Positions 38,201 to 44,671 of a stretch of DNA of 64,000 bases are shown here, one piece after another (position 1 is the first letter of the stretch; every line of letters starts with the position of its first letter). This DNA comes from Eublepharis macularius. Taxonomy: Eukaryota; Chordata; Lepidosauria; Squamata; Eublepharidae. Both the position numbers and the translations under genes were made by a program. Below the pieces are notes generated by a model that worked only from the letters and a program-made list of their open reading frames with translations, did no database searches and was not told the DNA's origin. The DNA lies in NCBI RefSeq assembly GCF_028583425.1, contig NC_072797.1:25516001-25580000 (forward strand), in the 5' to 3' direction.

Positions 38201-41200
38201 CATCCCCCCGCCCAACTCTTGCTGGTTGCTTTGTCCAGCACCTATTTTACTATATTTTAGGTGCCAGGCTGAAACATATCCCTTTACCCAGGCTTTTAGC
38301 TAAAGGATTCTTTTTGGGTGTTTTGTGATCTACTCCTGAGTCCTGACTGAGGCCTGTCATATTAATACCACTTTTCTCTGTTTTATGCACCTTTATGCCC
38401 TGGCTCTTTTAATTGGCCAGGCCTGATTTTATTTGTTTTTTCTTTTGAGTTGGCTGTTTTACTGATGAATTTCATTACCTGGCTTGTCTTACTGAATGGT
38501 TTATTGTATTGACTAGTTTTAATTATCCATGTGAGCCACCTTGAGCATGTCAGGAGAAGCATCACAAGTATTTTCTAAACAAATGGGAGACCCGTGGATC
38601 ATACCTTTCCCGGGGTGCAATCTTTCTGAAACTTGGGGGGGGGGGGTCTTCAGAGGACAGTGAGGACTATGCCCCCTGCAAATTTGGTGGGTATTGGAAA
38701 TTGGGAAGGTCAGTTGGTAACCCCTCGAAGTAGCTGCCAGCGGACACTGATGTTTTTGCCAGGACAGGGCAAAAACAGGGATTCCCCCCTGCTGCCTGCC
38801 AGGTGAGAGTTTAAAGGGATCTTTAAAGGGCCAGGTAAGTGGGTTTAAGGGGAGGGGGGACTAAGTGGGATGGTTGGGGTGGGGGTGGTTTTGGCCCCCA
38901 TGAACAACGAACATGTCCGGGAAGAGTTCATGTTCGTCCATGATCGTTGTTCATTGTTCGTGGATGGCAATGAATGACGAACAGGGTATTTGGGTTTTTT
39001 TCCCCGTTCGTGCCCATGTCTAATCATGACTGGACTAAACTGTCCTATACACATTTACTTGGAGTACGGCCCATTGAGCTCAGTGAATCTTATTTCTGAG
39101 AAAACATGCATTGACTTGAGCAAATGGAATACTAATATCAGTTACCTTTCAAGGGAGCTTATATTGAATTTCATAGAAATATGAACCAAAAATATTTATT
39201 GTCATTATTGTTTATTTACCAGTGACCTACCAAACAAAGTGTTCCCACATGCCTACTGGCAGTAGGCAATCTCCTTTGAATTCCTGTCTCTGCTCACCAA
39301 TTGCTGGTGATGAGTTGGAAGAGACAGGCTGCCCAGAGATTGCCTGTCATTGGTAGACAGGCCAGAGAAATGGGTGCAAATGCACTGTACCCCCAGTTGA
39401 AGATGTCACTTCTGGTGCACCACGCCAGCAATGGCATTGTACCAGTGCTGATTCTTTAGAAAATAGCCCAAAACATAGTGAAAATGTGTCCTACTGGAAG
39501 CGATGTTATCAGCCACTCAAAATTAGGGAACATATCGCCCCCTTTCCCACTGGTTGCCGGGGGGAACTGACATCCCTATCTAGAATAGGTGAGAGTCCAG
39601 TAGCATCTTTAAGACTAACCAACTTTATTGTAGCATAAGCTTCGAGAACCACAGTTCTCTTCATCAAATGCATCTGATGAAGAGAACTGTGGTTCTTGAA
39701 AGATTATGTTACAATAAAGTTGGTTAGTCTTAAAGGTGCTTCTGGACTCTCCACTATTTTGTGATTACAGACTAACATGACTAACTCCTTTGGATCTAGA
39801 ATAGGCAAGAAACTATATGGATAGGGTTGCCAACTGATGGCTGGCAACCAGCAGAAAAGCCCATGGGAACAGGAGGAGATGGCACTTTGCTAGTGGTGTT
39901 ACATAAGTTCTGGTGAATACTCCATTTCTGATGTCACATCACCGGTATGATGACAAGGTAATGCTCTAGGGTTTACCATAGAGTTTTGCCCAAATCCCAG
40001 AAAATTTCTTTGTCATGCTTCCAATATGATACCACTTCCAGGTATTCATTGGAAGTAAAGTTGCACTGCTAGTGCAGTGCCATTTTTTAAAAGCATTTTA
40101 CTCCCGCCATCCCTCAGTGAGCCAGCAGGAAACGGGACACAGTATCAGAAGGTCTCCCTAGGAATGGAGGATAGGAGCAAGTGAAGATAAAGTTGCAACT
40201 TTCAGCCTACAAAATGCATAGGAAGTAAAGATAATAAAGCAGAAATTACCGTTTTCACACTGGAACTTATTCTCACAATTAACTTCCTCTATGTTACATA
40301 ATTTTGTTGGGAAGCACTTCCGGAAATCTACCATCTGTTCAGTACAGGCTTGACCACCAAACTGAGATGGGTGGAGCAGAGACCTGACACGAATCTGAAA
40401 GAAAGAATAGGTAAAGAGGGTCCTTTGGTTCTGATCATGAGTTTCGAGCAGGGTTGCCAGCCTCCAGGTGGGGCCTGGAGCTCTCCCAGAATTACAACTG
40501 ATCTCTCCAGACTAGAGATCAGGGTAGGCTTTGGTTAGTAATTAGATGGGAGACCTCCAGAGAAGACCAGGATTGCAGAGCCAGGCAATGGCAAACCACC
40601 TCTGTCAGTATCTTGCCATGAAAACCCCATGAGGGGTCGCCATAGGTCAGCTATGACTTGAGAGCAGGATTTCATTTCCCCAATCTGTTAATTCAGGCTT
40701 CTTAGAAATTATCTTGTATCCTCTGAAGGGCCTGATTTCCTCCTTACATACGACACAGATTTGCTTACTTGTTGTTTAACACACGGATCACATTCTGACC
40801 AGGCACCCCAGTCACTGAGCTGGCAGTTGATAGGGCATGACTGCTGGCTACATGCCCGAGATTCACTCCATGTACACAACATGCCACAAGAATACTTGAA
40901 ATAATAGTCATCGTAGTTCCTGTCTCTGAAAAGTGAGGATAATTACATTAGTATTTTTAAAGGTTTTTTTCCCATGAAGATTAATATAATGATCGCAAGG
41001 ACAAACATTCAGTTTCATTGCCTCACTGCCTCTAGCAAGGGAAGTAAAATAGAGGATTGGTGCCAATGGAGCATTTCAGCAGACAAATTCCTGTTTGCAG
41101 AATGCGACTTTCTTAACTCCCTTTCATCTTGCTGCATCCCAGAATGCCTCTTGAACTGCTGTTCCTTTGAACAATATTTCAAGAAGGCATTCTGGACAGC

Positions 41201-42449
41201 TTTGGATGGGGACACAAGAAAGATGTGCTCCACAGATGGAAATTCCTCTGACCATGGAAATATTCCATTGGATCCAAGCCATGAAGTTTTTTTTTTTAGG
41301 AATCAGTGTTTGTGGCGAGTAGGGTTACCTTTGTTCTTAATTTTAAAATGTAGGGAAAGATTGTTGCTTGAAAGGGACTGCCCATCAGAGTAGACAACAG
41401 AGGCTTAAATGGATCAGTAGCAGTGCTGTACACCAGGCATATCAGACTACAGGGCAATCCATGTAGAGGGGGAACATAACTGAATGCAATGGCCACACTG
41501 CCGCTAGAAGCCAAGCATGCTGGCCCTTCCTTCTGTGCCCTTTGCTCACACTAAACATTTGTAACAGAGGAGCAACAGAAGATCAGCCCGGATCAGTTGA
41601 AAGACTCATAATCAATGCAGATTTTTTTCTTTATAATCTTCACAAACAGGGCTGGTGCCTTCATTGAGGCAACCCTGGCGATCGCCTCCAGTGCTGAGGT
41701 GCCGGAGGAGGCACTGGGGGTGGGGGCAAGGGTGCGCTCCGTGGAGCTGGCAGCAGCAGCGTGCGGGTGGCTGACCGGGAGGGATGGGAAGCTGCCTGAA
41801 CACTGCCCCTGCCACCTGCCATGCCTGGACCACAGCTACTGCAGCCTCCCAGCTCTCCCACGCTGCCGCCACCACCACTAACATGCGCCCCCGGCTGAGA
41901 GCAACAGTCACGGGCCAGGTGCAGCAGGTGTCTAGTGTGGTGCATGGAGCAACAGAGTGGGAGGGCTGGGAGGATGCATGCGCACCTCTCCAGCCACCCG
42001 CCGTGCCTGGCTGGGCTGGCAGCCTCTCAGCCCTCCCACCCAGCTGCCCCGCACTCCAGGTGCACACATGCACGTGAGGGGGCAGGAGCAGTCTTGAAGC
42101 TGCCCCCCCCCGATACCAGAAACCCTGGCGCCGGCCCTTCTCACAAACCTCCCCTGCCCCTTTGACTGTCAACAAATGACAAAAATACACAGACCTTTTC
42201 CTAATATACTTGGTATGTACATTCAAATTTGTTTGCAGTCAAGCTGAATTTCCCCATAATTGTTCTCCAGATTAACTTTTTAGATAGACAATTGACTCAT
42301 ACCAACCTCGATCTGCTTTGAGTTCCAGAATTGCAAGTCTTTGAGCAGCTGGACCAGGAACTCCAAGGATAATTGTCACAGAAGCACCCTAAGCTTTCTT
42401 TAATTTCAACACTCAGGAGGATAAGCAACGCCAAGCCGGTTCTTCCCAT
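8023..42449 (-). CDS. C6: Complement component C6 (C6-A), complete coding region, 17 coding exons
   Basis: C6 is a secreted plasma protein that binds C5b to start the membrane attack complex, then recruits C7, C8 and C9. The exons listed below join in phase to 2802 bases, 933 residues plus stop; human C6 has 934. Approximate residues: signal peptide 1-21, TSP1 22-75, TSP1 80-135, LDLa 139-175, MACPF about 195-500, EGF 515-545, TSP1 563-612, CCP1 640-698, CCP2 700-760, FIM1 767-840, FIM2 855-933. The MACPF signature Y-x6-FGTHY is intact. Two N-terminal TSP1 modules and the CGYDxCYxWExCS block mark it as C6 rather than C7, which has one N-terminal TSP1. I found no frame break. It lies tail to tail with C7 and has a same-strand paralogue upstream. 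Exon calls come from reading splice sites and from remembered human protein, without an alignment. Confidence 0.95.
8205..10968 (-). other. C6: C6-A intron 17
   Basis: The only element I can define is the hAT-like copy at 10171-10538. The 2 kb from 8205 to 10160 are AT-rich, with a short G run near 9280-9299, and show no repeat family or exon I recognise. Confidence 0.5.
10171..10538. mobile_element. hAT-like TIR element, short copy
   Basis: It starts tagattggggcacgaac and ends gtttatgcccatctcta, an imperfect inverted pair. A perfect 8-base target duplication ATCAGAAC flanks it (10163-10170 and 10539-10546). It belongs to the family of 57637-58373, 59056-60136 and 62625-63584. No transposase frame is visible, so it is non-autonomous. 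Confidence 0.8.
10969..11210 (-). CDS. C6: C6-A exon 17: FIM1 and start of FIM2
   Basis: Acceptor ttttgacag and donor GTAGGC bound 242 bases reading [53 protein letters not shown]. Human C6 has NSTKKESCGYDTCYDWEKC here. The NST glycosylation site is present in this copy and lost in C6-B. The exon ends in phase 1. Confidence 0.95.
11211..12328 (-). other. C6: C6-A intron 16
   Basis: It holds the palindromic element at 11959-12140 and a short direct repeat ccacagggctacag at about 11456 and 11531. Nothing else is recognised. Confidence 0.5.
11959..12140. mobile_element. Palindromic MITE (GGGCCGATTCCGCAC ends)
   Basis: The ends gggccgattccgcac and gtgcggaatcggccc are perfect inverted repeats, and pairing continues inward for most of the 182 bases. 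I could not find a clear target duplication. Confidence 0.65.
12329..12419 (-). CDS. C6: C6-A exon 16: start of FIM1
   Basis: Acceptor tctttcag and donor GTAAGT bound 91 bases reading [15 protein letters not shown] and [13 protein letters not shown] (human [24 protein letters not shown]). It starts after one carried base and ends in phase 2. The same length is kept in C6-B. Confidence 0.95.
12961..13097. mobile_element. Short retroposed element with perfect 53-base inverted duplication
   Basis: Arms 12961-13013 and 13015-13067 are perfect reverse complements, followed by atcgttctccggccgtg to ttcgaca. A 12-base direct repeat aaacccttccct (12949-12960 and 13098-13109) flanks it. It is the family of 4218-4337. 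Inverted partial copies are typical of Penelope-like elements, so that class is suggested. Confidence 0.6.
13673..13888 (+). mobile_element. 5S rRNA-derived SINE with BovB-type tail
   Basis: gatctcagaagctaagcagg and tagtacttggatgggagacc are the internal promoter region of 5S rRNA. The tail gccataaatcagctatc matches BovB-type 3' ends. Such SINEs are thought to move with RTE/BovB enzymes, and fragments of BovB lie at 27045 and 57275. Confidence 0.8.
14419..14610 (-). CDS. C6: C6-A exon 15: CCP2 (Sushi) module
   Basis: Acceptor tacttccag and donor GTACGT bound 192 bases reading [41 protein letters not shown] and [13 protein letters not shown]. Human C6 has ITPFQRLYRIGESIELTC here. The four cysteines of a CCP fold are present. 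It ends in phase 1. Confidence 0.95.
14792..14924 (-). CDS. C6: C6-A exon 14: main part of CCP1
   Basis: Acceptor caatttcag and donor GTAAGA bound 133 bases reading [31 protein letters not shown] and HGVECQ (human LVGEDVEISC, VGYQYFRCLPDGTW). It starts in phase 0 and ends in phase 1. Confidence 0.95.
15688..15776 (+). mobile_element. Penelope-like repeat tail
   Basis: It reads gtctgaagaaggcagctttg, then ctctcgaaagcttacacc and gtctaaggtgccactggac. CTGAAGA..GGCTCTCGAAAG follows the hammerhead-like layout. A partial second copy lies at 15928-16025 and ends in ctactacagaccaatatagc. Confidence 0.4.
16503..16996. mobile_element. GC-rich TIR element
   Basis: About 490 bases, very rich in CpG and GCC/CAG, running from ctgctggcgcc to ggtgccagccctg with near-identical 8-base flanks (tttagtaa and tttagtat). 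It matches 41648-42140 along its length and is related to 31165-31560. Long open frames on both strands come from its base composition. Confidence 0.65.
17098..17274. mobile_element. Palindromic MITE
   Basis: gtctctctacacaagacatc and its reverse complement gatgtcttgtgtagagagac form the terminal arms. The centre includes cttacacttc. I see no transposase and did not recognise the family. Confidence 0.6.
17680..17791 (-). CDS. C6: C6-A exon 13: linker and start of CCP1
   Basis: Acceptor catttcag and donor GTGAGG bound 112 bases reading [36 protein letters not shown]. Human C6 has GQPCINDDEEMKEVDLPE and [14 protein letters not shown]. The acidic linker joins the third TSP1 to CCP1. It ends in phase 0. 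Confidence 0.95.
18723..18956. mobile_element. TIR element, PIF/Harbinger-like (TTA target)
   Basis: Ends gagcggaaccacaagtgac and its inverted match gtcacttgtagttccgctc are flanked by TTA on both sides. The whole unit is nearly palindromic. Close copies are at 26696-26929 and 30413-30646. Three-base TWA targets are usual for PIF/Harbinger. Confidence 0.7.
19473..20100 (+). mobile_element. tRNA-derived SINE split by a TIR element (19542-19971)
   Basis: The SINE head gtggctcaatggtacagc and ggtccaatccctgg stops at 19541 and resumes with cagcatctcc at 19972, then cagtcagagtagacaatg. The inserted unit runs from gactaagctacaagtgac to ctagcttagctcc and has internal arms gggaactgtagttgaaaac and its partner near 19890. 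The insertion is therefore younger than the SINE. Confidence 0.65.
20211..20761. mobile_element. Inverted-repeat element with a nested GTTGCCA-family copy
   Basis: Arms ctggttgaaaaccagaagct (from 20219) and agcttctggttttcaaccag (ending about 20755) bracket a second element at about 20274-20676 that ends in ggcaaccctaccc. Confidence 0.55.
21750..21961 (-). mobile_element. Short TIR element with GTTGCCA ends (about 200 bases)
   Basis: It contains attacaattgatccccaaac, gagatcagttcccctag and ends ggtggcaacccc. Related copies: 25231-25425, 40449-40524, 44672-44846, 47266-47462 and 47796-47893. The family is frequent in this window; I have no formal name. Confidence 0.5.
22236..22632. mobile_element. 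TIR element with GTTGCCA/TGGCAACCC ends (about 400 bases)
   Basis: It starts ggggtgccattctcccgcc and ends aacgtggcaatcctagg, with conserved inner blocks gcccgattcaggcc and gaaatgacatcattgca. Copies at 20274-20676, 50425-50966 and 51972-52397. Confidence 0.55.
22753..22785. repeat. (CA)n microsatellite
   Basis: CA dinucleotides with one TA interruption, about 210 bases downstream of exon 12's donor. Confidence 0.85.
22993..23164 (-). CDS. C6: C6-A exon 12: third TSP1 module
   Basis: Donor GTGAGT. The chosen acceptor is gattctag at 23165, giving [20 protein letters not shown], then [20 protein letters not shown] and [13 protein letters not shown]. Human C6 has NAVDGQWGCWSSWSTC, and C6-B uses the equivalent acceptor. 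A second AG six bases downstream would also keep the frame and drop two residues. The exon is 172 bases and ends in phase 2. Confidence 0.93.
23165..24952 (-). other. C6: C6-A intron 11
   Basis: A decayed copy of the CCTAAG palindromic repeat lies at about 23805-23895. Region 24195-24350 looks like an old SINE remnant, but I am not sure. The rest shows nothing I can name. Confidence 0.45.
24953..25178 (-). CDS. C6: C6-A exon 11: end of MACPF and EGF-like module
   Basis: Acceptor tcttcatag and donor GTATTT bound 226 bases reading [40 protein letters not shown] and [16 protein letters not shown]. Human C6 has [20 protein letters not shown] and [19 protein letters not shown]. The six EGF cysteines are present. 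It ends in phase 1. Confidence 0.95.
25231..25425 (+). mobile_element. Short TIR element with GTTGCCA ends
   Basis: It starts gattgccagcctccagtgg, includes gagaccagttcccctggag and ggagggtgaactctatggc, and lies 50 bases upstream of exon 11 in gene orientation. A Penelope-like tail follows at 25428-25590. Confidence 0.5.
25935..26079 (+). mobile_element. Sauria-type SINE, 3' part
   Basis: ctcacagagtttattgtaag, gtaagctgctttgggtc and the taaataaataaataaataa tail are the conserved 3' half; the tRNA head is missing. Confidence 0.6.
26194..26360 (-). CDS. C6: C6-A exon 10: MACPF
   Basis: Acceptor gcttctcag and donor GTAAGT bound 167 bases reading [38 protein letters not shown] (human AEKSISLIRGGRSEYGAALA, FSEWLESVKENPAVIDFE). 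It ends in phase 0. Confidence 0.95.
26520..26626 (-). other. Candidate cryptic exon inside C6-A intron 9
   Basis: A strong polypyrimidine acceptor (cctgtctcttctctag) and a strong donor (GTAAGAG) bound 107 bases. One frame is open and reads [17 protein letters not shown], then [11 protein letters not shown]. It matches no C6 residues I know. Its length is not a multiple of three, and after exon 9 the C6 frame would meet a stop almost at once. If used, it would act as a poison exon or belong to another transcript. Confidence 0.25.
26696..26929. mobile_element. TIR element, PIF/Harbinger-like (TAA target)
   Basis: Ends gagcagaaccacaagtgac and gtcacttgtggttctgctc, flanked by TAA on both sides. 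Its sequence is close to 18723-18956. It lies 70 bases upstream, in gene direction, of the candidate cryptic exon. Confidence 0.7.
27045..27240 (-). mobile_element. BovB/RTE LINE fragment, degenerate
   Basis: On the minus strand the frame reads [20 protein letters not shown], then [12 protein letters not shown]. [15 protein letters not shown] is the hallmark reverse-transcriptase box of BovB and related LINEs. Only about 200 bases remain. Confidence 0.75.
27338..27460 (-). CDS. C6: C6-A exon 9: MACPF
   Basis: Acceptor taatatctag and donor GTAACT bound 123 bases reading [18 protein letters not shown], then [16 protein letters not shown] (human LTEEEAKHCVRIETKKR, VEHRCTTNKLSEKHEG). It ends in phase 1. 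Confidence 0.93.
27720..27850 (-). mobile_element. tRNA-derived SINE, reverse orientation
   Basis: On the minus strand it starts ggggccatggctcaatggta and continues gagcgtctg, a tRNA box A region. It is the same family as 19473-20100. Confidence 0.6.
29130..29345. mobile_element. Palindromic repeat with nested TIR element (29172-29289)
   Basis: The outer repeat (gcaatcccaagcag ... ctgcttagga) is split by gggccaagctacacatgac and its inverted match ending gcttggccc. The host site TAA is duplicated as TAA/TCA. This gives a clear order of insertion. Confidence 0.65.
29642..29882 (-). CDS. C6: C6-A exon 8: MACPF core with signature
   Basis: Acceptor tttttaag and donor GTGTGT bound 241 bases reading [50 protein letters not shown] and YDLLYQF. 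Human C6 reads YSRIFDDFGTHYFTSGSLGG. The MACPF signature Y-x6-FGTHY is exact. It ends in phase 1. Confidence 0.96.
30413..30646. mobile_element. TIR element, PIF/Harbinger-like
   Basis: Ends gagccaaactacaagtgac and gtcacttgtagtttggctc. The inner part matches 18723-18956 and 26696-26929. Flanks are TCA and TAA, consistent with one change in a TAA target. Confidence 0.65.
31165..31560. mobile_element. GC-rich TIR-like element, diverged relative
   Basis: It shares ggcctcaggcgcgagggccc-like and ggagctggcgtgg-like blocks with 16503-16996 and 41648-42140, but the middle differs. It starts near agggccagcgcgcc and ends near agaaaccctagcgtcgg. Confidence 0.5.
31761..31961 (-). CDS. C6: C6-A exon 7: MACPF
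   Basis: Acceptor tattgccag and donor GTAAGG bound 201 bases reading [32 protein letters not shown] and [13 protein letters not shown] (human VQTAEDDLKTDFYKDLTS, SAFKQAIQASHKK). Phase 0 to 0. Confidence 0.94.
33392..33478 (+). mobile_element. Penelope-like repeat fragment
   Basis: aagtccagtagcacctttaa, then gactaacaaaatttgtgg and gagctttcatgagtcacagc, ending in cgcttcttcagata: the left arm of the unit seen at 39594 and 43282. Confidence 0.45.
33603..33842 (+). mobile_element. Sauria-type tRNA-derived SINE, nearly full length
   Basis: Head gtttgacgtagtggttgag, middle ggtttgattctccactcc and cttgggtcagtcacagctc, 3' part ctttgtaaaccgctctgag, then a tail at tatataaatcaaagg. It is close to 47899-48143. 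Confidence 0.75.
34707..34830 (+). mobile_element. Sauria-type SINE, 3' part
   Basis: atgttgtaaggatgaaatgg, gtaagccgctttggatccc and the gtataaatgaagcaagtaaa tail; the head is missing. Confidence 0.55.
35938..36092. mobile_element. Palindromic MITE
   Basis: Arms ggctgcttccacacatgttg and its imperfect partner caacatgtgtggaaatggcc pair at the ends, and attatccaac/attattcaac blocks continue the pairing inward. Confidence 0.6.
36226..36358 (-). CDS. C6: C6-A exon 6: start of MACPF
   Basis: Acceptor ccttctag and donor GTAACT bound 133 bases reading [20 protein letters not shown], then [15 protein letters not shown] (human FHFLAGEPRGEVLDNSFTGG, NPYRVPANLENVGFE). Phase 0 at the end. Confidence 0.95.
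37292..37433 (-). CDS. C6: C6-A exon 5: LDLa module and linker
   Basis: Acceptor ttcaaaatag and donor GTACGC bound 142 bases reading [20 protein letters not shown], then [13 protein letters not shown] and [10 protein letters not shown]. The calcium-binding DxxDxxSDE pattern is complete and almost identical to human. It ends in phase 2. Confidence 0.96.
38890..39022. mobile_element. hAT-like element, 3' end only
   Basis: It ends cgttcgtgcccatgtcta as in the complete copies at 57637, 59056 and 62625. Internal blocks gttcgtccatgatcgttg repeat the GTTCG motif. I could not find the left end or a matching target duplication. Confidence 0.55.
39594..39797. mobile_element. Penelope-like inverted unit with a complete hammerhead-like core
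   Basis: Left arm aagactaaccaactttattg and right arm caataaagttggttagtctt meet at 39668-39672. At 39674-39701 the plus strand reads CTGATGA, a hairpin AGAGAAC/GTTCTT, then GAAA. This is the conserved core order of a hammerhead ribozyme. Penelope-like elements are known to carry such motifs. Confidence 0.5.
40250..40394 (-). CDS. C6: C6-A exon 4: second TSP1 end and start of LDLa
   Basis: Acceptor tctttcag and donor GTAATT bound 145 bases reading [20 protein letters not shown] and [20 protein letters not shown] (human KVRSVLRPSQFGGQPC, CKIEEADCKNKFRCD). It ends in phase 1. Confidence 0.95.
40449..40524 (+). mobile_element. Short GTTGCCA-family element, 5' part, truncated
   Basis: gggttgccagcctccaggtg and gaattacaactgatctct are its head. 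It is replaced at 40525 by a 5S-type SINE, so the two elements abut. Confidence 0.5.
40525..40672 (+). mobile_element. 5S rRNA-derived SINE, 5' truncated
   Basis: ggttagtaattagatgggag matches the 5S promoter region, and cgccataggtcagctatgac is the BovB-type tail. It lies in the 374-base intron 3, about 100 bases upstream of exon 4. Confidence 0.7.
40769..40925 (-). CDS. C6: C6-A exon 3: first TSP1 end, second TSP1 start
   Basis: Acceptor tcacttttcag and donor GTAAGC bound 157 bases reading [36 protein letters not shown] and [12 protein letters not shown] (human CPINCLLGDFGPWSDCDPC). It finishes the codon split by exon 2 and ends in phase 0. Confidence 0.94.
41648..42140. mobile_element. GC-rich TIR element in C6-A intron 2
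   Basis: It starts agggctggtgcc and ends ggcgccggccct with a few extra bases, flanked by TCACAAAC on both sides (8-base target, hAT-like). It matches 16503-16996 through blocks such as ggctgaccgggagggatggg. It sits only about 170 bases downstream of the first coding exon. Confidence 0.7.
42307..42449 (-). CDS. C6: C6-A exon 2: start codon, signal peptide, first TSP1
   Basis: The ATG at 42447-42449 opens [20 protein letters not shown], then G and [26 protein letters not shown]. Human mature C6 begins [20 protein letters not shown], so cleavage should precede CFC. The WxxW pattern suits C-mannosylation. Donor GTTGGT leaves phase 2, which fits exon 3. An acceptor aatcag at 42523-42524 would give a 73-base 5' leader containing an out-of-frame ATG at 42509-42511. 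Confidence 0.93.
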
Positions 42450-43281
42450 AATTCAAAATGGTCAAACTTGGACAAGATGGAGTCAGGAATGGAAATAATG
42501 GAAAGGATCATAAACCTAAGTCCTGATTGGAAGCAAACTACAATGTGACCAAGATCCAGTCCATATATGCATATGCATAACACAAGCTTTCTGTATTTGA
42601 TTATAACAAACTTAATAACCGGCACCTAAATGTAATTCTTTGCTACAGATATGTGGTGGCAAATGATGGCCATTAGCATTAGCTGCTTTTAAAAAAGATT
42701 TGACAAATTCATGGGGGAATAGGTCTTCTAGTGGCAGACATTTGTACCTAAATGTTCTGAGGCAGTATTTAAATGGCTTTTAAAAAGGAATTAGAGGATA
42801 AGTCTATCCGGTTGATGGCTAAATGGAACCTTAATGCTCAAAGAATATTAGCTCAGAGAGTGGGCAGGGAAATTGTCTTAATGCCACTCTTGAAGGTGTC
42901 CTGGAAGCATCTGCTTATCTACAGTATTTCCACTGAGGGGCTCACTGCTAAATTTTTTGCACTTGGGTGGCCCCCAAAGTAGATGGACCCGTTTCCTCTA
43001 TCTCTCGTTACTATGAGGACAAAATCCTGAAACATTTGGGGGCTATTAGATTAGAGAGGAAATTGTTGATAAGGAGGGTCATGGAGAAGTTATAACATTA
43101 TAGAGAGCCTGAAAAGGTATGTAGGTGGCGGGGGGGATTTTGTGTCTTTCCCTATAATGCTAGAACTGGAACTCTGCACCACCCAATGATGCCAATTGAT
43201 ATTTACATTTCTAACCAGCACGAAGAACTTCATAGTTAACTTATAGATTTGACTGACAGACATAATGGTGGTGATAGACTG

Positions 43282-44045
43282 GATAATCGAAGTAGCACCT
43301 TTAAGACTAACCAACTTTACTGTAGCATAAGCTTTCGAGAATCACAGTTCTCTTCGTCAGATGCTACTGTGATTGATAGCAGAACTGTGGTTCTCGAAAG
43401 CTTATGCTACAGTAAAGTTGGTTAGTCTTAAAGGTGCTACTGGAATCTTTTCGATTTTGCTACTACAGACTAACACAGCAAGCTATCAAAAGAGGGGAGC
43501 AAATCCGGTGGACCAAAGATCAAAACTACAAAACCCACCAGAATTATAATAGTTGGTCTGCAGACCAACTTTGGAGCAGTGGGAGAGCAGAGCATAGAAC
43601 TGTTGTGAATTTCATAGTCAGTCCTAATTGCTTCATGCCTGATGATGAAGTGAGTTTGCCTCACGAAACGGGTTAAATAGAAATATTGCTTGCTAAACCC
43701 CGTCGGCACCATAACGGGTTTATTTTGGGACTGTGAATCTTCATGAGAAGACACTCGGTTGGCTCTCCACCAAGCAGCGCTTTTCCACCTCGCTGGAACT
43801 TTGCACTTTACTCCTATATTTCGGACTGTGAATTGTTGATTGCATTTATTGTATTTTGTATATAATGTATGGACGCACCTTTTGTATTCTGAACACCTAT
43901 TTATGTATTTATTAAGTTATTTCACTGATATTGCATTTTTACATTGCACTTTGGCACTTTTATAAATTAAAACTAAAAATTATAATTCTGGTGGGTTTTG
44001 TAGTTTTTACTACAGACTAACATGGCTAACTCCTCTGGATCTATA
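43282..44045. mobile_element. Penelope-like composite
   Basis: An inverted unit (43282-43475) is followed by sequence containing cctgatgatgaagtgag, a hairpin with cctcacgaaacggg, and an AT-rich tail, then a second ctactacagactaacatggc tail at 44010-44032. The TGATGA..GAAAC pair at 43638-43671 follows a hammerhead layout with one core base changed. Confidence 0.45.
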
Positions 44046-44504
44046 GACTGGATAGTTTTACAAAAAGATTAGACAAATTCCCAGAGGGCGGCTGTAGCAG
44101 CTTAACTATCCATGACAGTCATGGCACCCTTCTATCATGCCTGGACATGGTCCAGCTGAGGAGCGAGGACCCACCCCAGAGCACCTGCCATCAATGAAGC
44201 CATCAGAAGGGAAGCAGGGAACAACAGAAGTCATTCCTCTACCATGTCTGTGTTGGAAAGGAAGGACTGTGCAATGCCTGTTTGCCCCAAGCACACCAAT
44301 GCTCCAGATGGGACAGTAGAGCTAGTAAAGTGGGCAGGTCAGATTTCTCTTCCTTCCCCTTCTTCTTGTCTGTTCTGCTGCTGTCTGCTTATTAACCAAG
44401 GTTGCTATTCTCAGGGAACTTCTTTTCTTCCAGCTGCTTCCTTCCCTTTGTGCTCTTTCCCTTTCTAACTCCCATGAGGGCAACATGTGTTCTCTGAATC
44501 TCCA

Positions 44505-44665
44505 TCAGCTTCTGTAGCATAGTGGTTAAGTGGTTGGGCTGCAAATCAGCACTCTGATGGTTCAAACCCTACCGCCATGCTCAGCAGGTGTCCTTGGGTA
44601 AGCCACTCCTCTCAGCCCCAGCTCGCCAGCTGTATTGTGAGGATAATAATCACACTGGCTTTGGT
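44505..44665 (+). mobile_element. Sauria-type tRNA-derived SINE
   Basis: Head ctgtagcatagtggttaag, middle gatggttcaaaccctacc and ccttgggtaagccac, then tattgtgaggataata. The GTTGCCA element 44672-44846 follows it directly. Confidence 0.65.
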
Positions 44666-44671
44666 TATGAC

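Larger units (their letters stand above)
37434..40249 (-). other. C6: C6-A intron 4
   Basis: It contains the tail of a hAT-like element (38890-39022), a Penelope-like inverted unit (39594-39797) and fragments of the GTTGCCA families near 37925-38100, 39530-39580 and 39830-40150. Most of the rest is unassigned. Confidence 0.5.

Noticed and set aside
41612-42226. A 204-residue open frame on the minus strand, the longest in the window.
   Set aside because: It is the same GC-rich element, within C6-A intron 2, with low-complexity protein and no conserved motif.
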